Shown here: in pieces, positions 9,070 to 16,418 of the stretch
How the letters are laid out: each line of letters starts with the position of its first letter
How positions within the stretch are numbered: position 1 is the first letter of the stretch
Assembly (NCBI GenBank): GCA_013054445.1
Contig: JAAMPI010001293.1
Span: forward strand, 1 to 16,418
Direction of reading: 5' to 3'
DNA from: Cudoniella acicularis
Taxonomy: Eukaryota > Ascomycota > Leotiomycetes > Helotiales > Helotiaceae
DNA length: 16,418 nt
The notes under the pieces: model-generated
Databases searched by the model: none
Told to the model about the DNA's origin: nothing
Seen by the model: only the letters and a program-made list of their open reading frames with translations
Position numbers and translations under genes: made by a program

Positions 9070-11007
9070 TCAATCGAGTGAGTCGTCCCTCAGCGCGAAG
9101 AGCTCTTTCAACACATCATCTGTCCTACTCCTGATGGCATCGTGGTACATTGTGCTCGTGATGAACTGTTTGCAGTTTTTCACTAGCTTCACAGTCTCTT
9201 GCGCCAAGCCGAAGTCCACGTACATGTCATCAATGAAAGACGCTGCATATAGGGGTACTTCATTGCGTAATAGTTGCCTATCATCAAGTTAGTATGAGAT
9301 ATTCAGATGTGTTTCAGGACATAAGGAGCGTCGTGCTCTCAAGACATGTTTTAAAAGCCCGGCTCCTAAATCAAAGAAAAATAAAAGGCAGATAAAACCT
9401 ACCAATCGTCGTATAACTCAGGCCATCCCGGATATTTGGCAATGATATCGGCGACTGGAGCAAGACTTTCCAATTCCGGAAATGCGCCGAAGAGGAATTG
9501 GTAAATCATCTCTCCAGAGAAGAATAATGGTGCTTCACGAACAACAGATGCTGATTGTGGGGTTCCTGTGAGCCATTGAAATTCCCGAAGGCTTCTCCCG
9601 ACTCGTTCAGCAGCCCAATTTGAAGCAACTCTCTGGCAGTAGATCGCTTCATGCATGACTGCATAAAGAATGTTGTCATCGAAACTTAAAGCGCTTTCAA
9701 GAGCGGAAAGGGTCGGTCGACTTAAGAACTGGAACTGTAGAAGATCTGTCTTGCTGCGAAGGATTAGATTATGAACCGTGTCTAATCCCCCGTGGGCGCC
9801 GAAGTATCTTCCAAGAGTAAGGACTCCCCTGACTGTTAGAACACCGCCTGATGGGAGTGGAACGCCCCCTTTGCTTTTGATGTGAAAGCAAAGACTCTGA
9901 ACTGCCTCAATGTCTTCGGGATATTTCTGTTGGGCACTGTGTTAGCAATCTTGAATCGTGACCTGCTCGTTAGGGGCTCCTTCCAGAGTCGAATAGTAGA
10001 TACAAGAATAAGCTATCTTTGAAGAGTAATTTAGAGCTACTCTTACCGAATAGTAGGCTTTGTTACGCTCTATGACTTTCTGAAATGTTGCTTTGTAGAC
10101 TTGCTCGGGTGATGCTGCGATGGGTGCTAAACCGCCACTTGTGAAGGCCTCTCGGAGTCCTTGCGGAAAGAAGGAGAGATATGTTAACACGCAGAAGCCA
10201 CCAAAGCTTTGACCGAATATTGACCATTTCTGTAATCAGATTAGTGAGATGTTCAGAAACTATTGAAACGCCATTTCTAGATGATGTGAAACTATCGCTT
10301 CCTGTCGGGACACATACTCGTAGTTCGGTTGGGTAATCGGCCGTGAGGGTTTTCCTGATCGCTTCACAATCTCTCACAATGCTGTCTGCTCGGAACAACT
10401 TCAGATAATCGGCTTGTCTATGTAAATCACCCTGCAAAGCGAGCGTTGCTGCGGTAATCGGAGAACTGAGGCCTGTTCCTCTTTGATCAAGGTAGAGCAT
10501 TTGATAACCTCGATCGAGGATTGTGTTGGTGATGCCGAAATTTTGAGGAGGGGAGCAACCGAAGCCCGGTCCGCCTTGTAAATATACAAACCATGGTTTC
10601 TGGTCTTTCTTGCGGCGCTCGTCTTCTGATGGCGCAGCAGCCGACTTCTCATGCTTGGTGACGGCTCGCGCAAAGAGTTGAAGCGTACCTCTCTCTGGGT
10701 TGGCATGGTCTCTTGGCACCTCGAATAGAAGTTCTGAGACTTTGAGCTTTCCTGCACGAAGCGTTAATTTGATAACTTGAGGATGAGTGGGATGAAACTG
10801 GTGAGTGAGAGGAAGGGAATAACACCACCGAAAATGGACCATTCCACGCAAATCAAAGCCTCCGGATGAACTACTACTACCTGAGCGGTATAATGCACTC
10901 ATAAAACTGTCGATTTCTTGAGAAGGCTTGGCGTCAAGATGAAATGAAATGATAGCCTTACCTGGGATGAGATGGGATTTCGTGTCCAACAGCCTTGCAA
11001 AGGCCAT
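9070..11007 (-). CDS. Proline iminopeptidase, S33 alpha/beta hydrolase
   Basis: Five exons on the minus strand: 11007-10962, 10751-10318, 10229-10047, 9926-9403 and 9277-9070, giving 464 residues. It removes N-terminal proline from peptides in characterised relatives. The oxyanion-hole motif appears as YLQGGPGFG (QGGPG at 74-78, a variant of the usual HGGPG). LDQRGTGLS follows at 103-111, and the nucleophile elbow is FGQSFGG with Ser168. Near the C-terminus, SFIDDMYVDF (D412/D413) and MYHDAIRSRTDDVL (H441) supply the likely Asp and His of the triad. No signal peptide is seen, so it is probably cytosolic. Intron 1 (10961-10752) is unusual: 210 nt, a multiple of three and stop-free, so the unspliced frame stays open. 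I prefer splicing because it joins HLIPG directly to KLKVSELLFEVPRD, as expected for the family. Intron 4 (9402-9278) has a perfect TACTAAC branch site. Confidence 0.9.
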
Positions 11008-11553
11008 CTTGGAAAGTTGCTAATTATTAATTCGCGATATATAAATTGAAGATGTTGCGACTAAACGAGAGCGGTTGGAACTTCGAGGCAAGATTTCCAG
11101 AGAGGTGTTTGTTGTGGATATCTCTCGCGTGACGAAGAAAGTTTTGAGGTGTCTTCGCTGCCGCGCACAGTTCTTTCACACACCACAAACGCATCAAACT
11201 CATTTACGCCCGACTATTGTGTACTGTCCTGTCAAAGTAAGTGGCGCATTTGTTTTGTTCGGCTTGTGTAACCTGGCGGTGAACCAGGGTGGAAAAGACC
11301 TATTGAACGCATGAGAATTCACTGGAAAAATTCTCCAAGTTGGTCGTCGTGACAGATTCTGAGTTTTTCGTGGAAGTTCGTTCACGACTCAAGAACCTTT
11401 TCTTAGTGAGAAAGCAAAGACCTCGAGTACCACAAACTCTCCACGTATGAAGCACCTAGCGTTTGTCAATTCGCATTCCATCAGGCTTACGAGTGCTGGA
11501 AAATATACATAGTCACGTGCTTAGTAACAGTCTACCTCCGCTATTCGTTCGAG
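11008..11553. promoter_or_regulatory. Divergent promoter region, iminopeptidase and Kelch gene
   Basis: This 546-bp gap separates two divergently transcribed genes. It contains an RTCACRTG site at 11512-11519, 35 bp before the Kelch-gene ATG. Short frames of 60-80 codons on both strands lack protein-like features or splice partners, so I do not call them. Confidence 0.55.
11512..11519. promoter_or_regulatory. RTCACRTG (Cbf1/bHLH-type) site
   Basis: GTCACGTG matches RTCACRTG, with the CACGTG core at 11514-11519. At 35 bp before the Kelch-gene start codon it may lie within or beside the transcription start, so it could act on either divergent gene or be incidental. Confidence 0.35.
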
Positions 11554-13671
11554 ATGGCCAAGGACAAGAAAGGAAAAAGCGAAGGGAAGAAAGCAAAGCT
11601 AGCAGAAAAGAAAGCAAAGCAAGAAAAGAAGGGAGAGAAAAAGGAGAAGACAAAAGCTTCCAAAGCCAATGATAGCGATGCTGAAGACGTGGATCTCGAT
11701 GCCGTTCTGGCCGAATATGCTAAGAAGCAAGAGCAGTTTCTTAAAGTCACAGAGACCCCTTGCGAGCCACCGAAAGCTAGGGCCTCTTCGACATTGATAG
11801 CTTCGCCTGCAAATGACAATGAGCTGTTCCTTTTTGGTGGGGAGTATTTCAATGGTGCTTTGGCGACGTTCTTCAATGATCTCTACGTTTATATGATCAG
11901 TCGAGACGAATGGCGGTTAGTCACATCACCAAATACGCCGTTGCCAAGATCAGGGCATGCTTGGTGCAGGGGTGGGAATTCTGGAGGGGTTTATCTTTTT
12001 GGAGGAGAGTTTTCCAGTCCAAAGCAAGGTACTTTCTATCACTACAACGATGTGAGTCTTTCTACGCCCTACACCCATTCACGAACTAGTTATGTTGACA
12101 TATCATTAGTTTTGGCGTTTTGAGCCATCCAACAGAGAATGGACTCGCATAGAGAGCAAAGGCAAAACACCACCTGCCAGAAGCGGCCACCGCATGACTT
12201 ACTACAAGAATTACGTTATCCTCTTTGGTGGATTCCAAGACACCTCTCAGCAAACCAAATATCTCGCTGATCTTTGGGTTTATGACACACAGAACTTCAT
12301 CTGGCACAATCCTACCCTCCCACTTGCAACCCAGAAACCCGATGCCAGATCTTCTTTCTCATTCCTGCCTCACGATGGCGGAGCAGTTCTCTACGGAGGA
12401 TACTCCCGAGTCAAAGCCACAGTGACGGGCAAGCAAACCAAAGGCGGGGGGCAAGCTCAACGAAACGTATTGAAGCCAATGATCCATCAAGACTGCTTCT
12501 ACCTTCGCATCATCCAGCCAGCCTCCGATTCTCCTCCAAACACCGCGCCATCAGTTAGATGGGAACGTCGAAAGAAGCCAGCAAATGCACCCAACCCTCC
12601 CCGAGCGGGACAACGATGGCGTACCACAAAGGCCGAGGAATCACATTCGGCGGTGTCCACGATGTCGAAGAGAGCGAGGAGGGAATCGACAGCGAATTCT
12701 TCAACAATTTATTCGCATGGAATATCGAGCGGAATCGCTATTTCCCCCTTTCCCTGCGAAAACCTCGCACCAATCAGAAGAAAGCGCAGGGCGAGGGCAG
12801 AGGTGGACGGAGAGGGAGAGGGCAAGCAAATGAGGATGAGCTTTTGAGGAATCTGGCTGCTCTTCAGGCTGGAACTTCGCTGGCTGATGCGGAGGACATG
12901 GATATTGATAAGCCGAAGGAGGAGTCGGACGAGAAAGATCTTCCTGTTAAGGAGGTGCTCATGGAGTTTCCTCATGCAAGATTCAATGCTCAGCTCACGG
13001 TGCAAGACGATGTCCTTTACATTTACGGAGGCACCTTCGAAAAAGGAGATCGGGAATTCACATTCGATGAGATGTACTGCGTTGACCTCGGTAAACTCGA
13101 TGGCGTGAAGCAAATATTCCGAAGGGAGCCTGAAAATTGGCTTGGAAGTGAGGACGGAGATAGTGAGGAGGATGATAGTGAGGGAGACGATGATGAGGAA
13201 GATGAGGATGAAGAAGGAGACATTAAGATGGAGGACTCGAAGCCTTTTTACACGGAAAGTACTCGGAAGAGCAAACGCAAGGATAAAGCCTCTATTTCCG
13301 AAGAGACTCTTCTTTCTCCCACAGCTTCGGTATCAACGTTCGACGATACGCCCGACGAGTCGACCAACACCGCTGAAGATAATCTTCCTCATCCTCGTCC
13401 ATTTGAGAGTAGAAGGGATTTCTTCCAACGAACGACAAATGAATGGCAGGAAGTCTTGATGCAGGCGTTAAGATGGAAGGGAGTGCAACCCGAAACTCTG
13501 AATGTGAAGGAGATTAAGACCAGGGCGTTTGAGATGAGTGAGGAGAAGTGGTGGGATTGCAGAGAAGAAATTACCGCATTGGAGGATGAGCAGGAGGCTG
13601 CGGGTATTGGAGAGGTTGTTGCGCTTGCGGATAGAGAGGGCGCTGCGGGTGGAGTTGGAAGGAGACGGTAG
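11554..13671 (+). CDS. KEL3: Kelch-repeat/DUF4110 protein with apparent frameshift
   Basis: Exon 1 is 11554-12051. Intron 12052-12109 runs GTGAGT...TTAG, and exon 2 runs from 12110. The lysine-rich N-terminus (MAKDKKGKSEGKK) is followed by about six Kelch blades marked by LFLFGGEYF, VYLFGGEF, VILFGGFQD, AVLYGGYS, GITFGGVHD and LYIYGGTF. Then come an acidic tract (13141-13225) and a C-terminal DUF4110-like domain (PRPFESRRDFFQRTTNEW, EMSEEKWWDC). This is the architecture of yeast Kel3 and human KLHDC4. The gene is broken: between RWERRKKPANAPNPPRAG and TTMAYHKGRG the frame moves by one base at about 12605-12609. Without the shift, translation would stop at 12847 and lose two blades and DUF4110. 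One extra G in the run GCGGGAC would restore a protein of about 686 residues. No intron can explain the shift. A sequencing error or recent indel is likeliest. Molecular function is poorly known. Confidence 0.85.
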
Positions 13672-14010
13672 ATTTTTAAATCTCGCGGCTTGATCTGAAA
13701 TAAAAGCACTGTGTTTTTGACTTCTTGCATATCCTGAGCGAGAACCGCCAACCGAGCTTTCCGAGAACACAGAGATGGAACCTACCTTTCCACTTGTAAT
13801 TCACGGACGGAACCCTTTAAGACATAAAATAGAGTTGAGGTCCACCAAGAAAAACTGGAAAAGGTCCCTGAAGTGTTTTCTTAGTAAAATTTCCCAACAA
13901 TATTTCAAGTTATCAACTCCCACATACCGAGTTCCCTAATTTGGATATATAACTCCATTTCCATGCTTTTGCCACCCTTCTCAGACTTCTTATACCCTCA
14001 AAATACTACC
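13672..14010. other. Convergent 3' region
   Basis: This 339-bp stretch lies between the stop of the plus-strand Kelch gene and the stop of the minus-strand HIT-finger gene, so it should hold both 3' UTRs. The only clear signal is AATAAA at 13699-13704 for the Kelch transcript. No RNA gene or further coding sequence was recognised. Confidence 0.55.
13699..13704 (+). terminator. Poly(A) signal AATAAA of the Kelch gene
   Basis: A canonical AATAAA hexamer starts 28 bases after the TAG stop of the Kelch gene. Position and orientation fit a polyadenylation signal. Confidence 0.5.
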
Positions 14011-15002
14011 CTACGCACCATACCTAGTAAAACACTCTTCTTGATGAACGTTCAGGCACTCGAGCGCACAAACCTTCCCTCCGCACCTCATACATCTAAC
14101 CCTTCCCCAGTACCCACAAACCTCACAAAACTGTCTGACAGGCTTCCTCCTATCCTCAGCTGTCCAAGAGCCCGTAGTCTCTGTATAACTCAACGGTGGA
14201 GCTGCCAATAATTTCTCTATTTCTTCTTGCGAAGGCATGCCTGGTATCCTTGATATGAGCAACGGGTCTTTATCTCCTGGGTGAGGAGCGGGATCCGGTG
14301 AGCTCCCTTGGCAGAGTGTAATAGGTGCATCCAGCATAGGGATATCGGGATCGGCTTTTATGGCTTGAGGTGTGTTGGTTGCGTGTGAAACGGTTGAGAC
14401 TCGACGCAACGGTGTGGAGGCGACCACGGCATTTGGATCTTTCTTCTTATGGGACCGTGTGCCTTTGCTTGTGAGATGAGGTGCTGCTGCCGTGGCAGGA
14501 GCAGCCCGGACTGTGGGTGTACTGGGTATAGAAGATGGTTGAGAGGAGGCGGCGGCGGTGGCTGCGGGTTTGAGAGCGGAGAGGGCTTCGTAGTCGACAA
14601 GATGATTGGCAAATGTTTTTTGAGATTGGAGGATTTTGCGTACGCCCGGAGTCACTTTTCCATGGCTTACTGGATGGTTGAGATTGTTAGAATAGCTATC
14701 TTCACACATTATAATGATGGGGACTAGTGACGCTTACTCCGGCCAGCGTTGTCTCGGTGCCGTATAGGTACTGGAATAGAAACATCCTTATGATTCTCTC
14801 TGTCTAGTGCTGCTAGCTCGCGGAGTATCTTAGCATCTTGCTTTGCTGTTGTATCGTGAGGTGTTCCAGTTTGGTTGCGAGCGCGTTTGCGGGGTTGCAA
14901 GGCTGTGACAGAGGCATTCACTCCTGTATCTGGCACATAAGCCCAGCCTGGAGCAGCTGGAGCCTTTGAGTTTGCAACTTCTAACACACCAAAATCCATC
15001 AC
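14011..15002 (-). CDS. VPS71: HIT zinc-finger SWR1 subunit, Vps71/Swc6-like
   Basis: Exons on the minus strand are 15002-14738 and 14669-14011, giving 307 residues. The intron 14737-14670 runs GTAAGC...CCAG with a TTCTAAC branch site. The protein begins MMDFGVLEVANSK and has a basic, NLS-like PRKRARNQ patch. A conserved stretch SHGKVTPGVRKILQSQKTF lies right after the intron, followed by Ala/Pro/Thr-rich linker sequence. It ends in a HIT-type zinc finger with C270, C273, C281, C284, C289, C293, H297 and C301. The terminal position of the finger and the HQEECFTRYGA tail match the ZNHIT1/Vps71 group. In yeast this subunit helps the SWR1 complex exchange H2A for H2A.Z in nucleosomes; the nuclear role here is inferred by homology. 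Other HIT-finger families (snoRNP assembly) are a less likely alternative because of the C-terminal placement. Confidence 0.85.
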
Positions 15003-15423
15003 TTTGTCATGAACTCATCGGGATTACCGTCGGGTGTTGTCGTGTGTTGGAGAGAGGGATGGGAATGGATGAAGTGGGTTGTCGCGTGAGATTATTCAAC
15101 AGATAAAAAAGCCGAGCTAACACAAAATTTGAAGATTCTGGTCAAGGCTTCAGAAAGGGCCGAAACTCTACTTTGGAGTTCAGGTTGGTATCATTTCATA
15201 TACAGAACGGATGTATGCCTGCATTTCTCTGTGCTTGCAGCGCAAATGCAAGTAAATCAAAGACTGTTGTACACATCAGGGAAGCACCTTCGAGCCCCCA
15301 TGAATATTGCGTCTCTCAAATTCAGTACAAAGTATTGATCTGCCCCCTAACTCATCACCTCATGATCCCCATTAATTCATCTTCTTCCGGCTGAACGCGG
15401 TGCCCCTTCTGGTCTTCATTCTC
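15003..15423. promoter_or_regulatory. Upstream region of VPS71-like gene
   Basis: This 421-bp stretch lies between two minus-strand genes. It should hold the promoter of the VPS71-like gene and the 3' UTR of the small mitochondrial gene. Two overlapping plus-strand frames of about 70 codons (15129-15394) show no protein-like features and are not called. I found no clear TATA box or other named element. Confidence 0.4.
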
Positions 15424-15972
15424 TTATTTCTTTTTCTTTTCCAGCTCGGTAAGCTTCTCCTCCAGTGTTTGGACGTATGTATGCACTCGCTGGACCGACG
15501 CTTGCAAGCTCTGTTAAGAAATCAGTTAGCAACTTCTCCCGTCAGGCAAATCAACTTGCGGGGAGCAAGATTCAAAGTCCATGCCTCCTTTGACTTTCCG
15601 CAGTGTAAAGTCGAGCGTAACGAGAAACTAAATGCAAAGACGCACGTAGATATCCTCCGTCAACAACTCATTAGACACTTTGTACTCTTCCAAAATGTAG
15701 TAGTAGACACTGGCTCCCGCTAACGTGCTTCCAAGCAAGAATCCGAAGAGACTATAATTCAACAACTTCAAGTTAGCTAACCATTGCCTGAGCAAACAGT
15801 TACGGAATTGACAATTGACTTACCCTCCACGAAACGCGCCTACTGGTTTTCGGATTGGCAGAGGAGTAGCATCTGCGAACATCCGAGGGGATGTATGGAA
15901 GCTTCGAAGTGCGGAGACAGGTGTGGAAAAAGCGCGTGAGCGCAGGGCAGGTGAAAGGAGGCGTGATGCCAT
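15424..15972 (-). CDS. Small mitochondrial membrane protein, function unknown
   Basis: Three exons on the minus strand, 15972-15824, 15751-15646 and 15510-15424, encode 113 residues. Introns are 15823-15752 (GTAAGT...ATAG) and 15645-15511 (GTGCGT...ACAG, with CTAAC). Residues 1-31 form an Arg/Ser-rich, acid-free presequence (MASRLLSPALRSRAF; FHTSPR) typical of mitochondrial import. Residues about 49-70 (GGLFGFLLGSTLAGASVYYY) form one glycine-rich transmembrane segment with small-xxx-small spacing. Residues about 71-113 (starting EEYKVSNELL) look helical and coiled-coil, ending in a lysine-rich tail KLTELEKKKK. I cannot name a characterised ortholog. A mitochondrial membrane protein with a soluble coiled-coil is what the sequence shows; any role in assembly or tethering is a guess. 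The small exons and matching phases make the model convincing. Confidence 0.8.
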
Positions 15973-16418
15973 TGTGCTGACTTGTATTGAGCTTTGAGTA
16001 AGTGTAGCAAGTCTCCGTATGGTAATATCGTTGTGTAAGACGAATAATGGGTTGCGGTGGAATGGCGCAACAAATGCTGTTAGAGTCGAGAAGCTCGGTA
16101 AGGTTCCCCGGAATTTCGTAGGCGGCGAAATTCACCTGCAGCAAAAACACGATTTTGGGAACGCTACCGCATCCATGCAATGCGCTCCACAAGATCGGAT
16201 GGCAGACGGCTCACGGAGTAAGTAGGACTTTTATTAGTTCCAATTTAATTCAAGGTTAAGCTTATCAGGGAACAGCACAACATTTTATTATCCGATGACT
16301 AAGAGTATCAACCTTACTAAGAGCCCAAATGCCCCTTGATCGCCATCGCACGGTTTAGATAGTACAGATGGAAAAGAGAACCTTGCCCAACATAAATGCA
16401 TTTAAAGCTCATCATGAG
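15973..16418. other. Upstream region to right edge, no supported gene
   Basis: This stretch holds the promoter of the small mitochondrial gene. A plus-strand frame at 16019-16225 contains MADGSR followed by a GTAAGT-like donor at 16219, but no good second exon is visible. On the minus strand the last 105 bases form a short open frame (ending IKGHLGS, stop near 16315) that could be the tail of a gene beyond the edge. Neither is strong enough to call. Confidence 0.35.

Noticed and set aside
11075..11314. 79-codon plus-strand frame in the divergent promoter
   Set aside because: No protein-like domain, no splice partner, and it lies where both promoters are expected.
12590..12615. Intron explaining the Kelch frame change
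   Set aside because: There is no GT...AG pair between the conserved segments on each side; they are only a few bases apart.
12194..12847. Tail of the first Kelch frame after 12610 as a real C-terminus
   Set aside because: The sequence after the shift (starting QRWRTTK) has no Kelch character, while the other frame continues the conserved domain.
16019..16225. First exon of a plus-strand gene (MADGSR before a GTAAGT donor)
   Set aside because: Joining to the best visible acceptor (TTATCAG near 16268) gives only a 29-residue product with no recognisable sequence.

Overview
The window looks like nuclear DNA of a filamentous ascomycete (Pezizomycotina). The Leotiomycetes are my best guess, from the general look of the proteins, at low confidence. 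Reasons: short GT-AG introns (49-125 nt, plus one of 210 nt) with CTAAC/CTAAT-like branch sites, monocistronic genes on both strands, and protein families typical of filamentous fungi. I see no rRNA, no tRNA that holds up, no CRISPR array and no intact transposon. All exon boundaries come from reading splice signals and protein continuity; nothing was searched.

Layout, left to right. (1) 1-2129, minus: one uninterrupted reading frame of 709 codons that runs off the left edge; product unknown. (2) 2130-5149: about 3 kb without a supportable gene. It holds a 180-bp direct duplication and a decaying tandem array with units of roughly 170-180 bp. (3) 5150-6653, minus: a three-exon Wss1-type DNA-protein-crosslink protease with a WLM metalloprotease domain, a VIM-type Cdc48-binding motif and two RanBP2-type zinc fingers. 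(4) 6654-7531: divergent promoter region with an MCB box and a CACGTG site. (5) 7532-9048, plus: a four-exon salicylate-hydroxylase-like FAD monooxygenase. (6) 9070-11007, minus: a five-exon proline iminopeptidase (S33 alpha/beta hydrolase), tail to tail with the monooxygenase with 21 bp between stop codons. (7) 11008-11553: divergent promoter region with a second RTCACRTG site. (8) 11554-13671, plus: a two-exon Kelch/DUF4110 protein (KEL3/KLHDC4 type) broken by an apparent one-base frameshift near 12605-12609. (9) 14011-15002, minus: a two-exon HIT-zinc-finger protein, the Vps71/Swc6 subunit of the SWR1 chromatin remodeller. (10) 15424-15972, minus: a three-exon, 113-residue small mitochondrial membrane protein of unknown function. 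(11) 15973-16418: upstream region without a supported gene.

The genes do not form a pathway or cluster. They are mostly conserved housekeeping genes (crosslink repair, H2A.Z deposition, a Kelch protein, a mitochondrial protein) around a convergent pair of catabolic enzymes. I found no clearly new multi-gene system. The most interesting signals are the intron at 8281-8387, whose two ends are perfect inverted repeats; the Kelch frameshift; the decayed nucleosome-sized tandem array; the 210-nt stop-free intron in the iminopeptidase; and the long unknown frame at the left edge.
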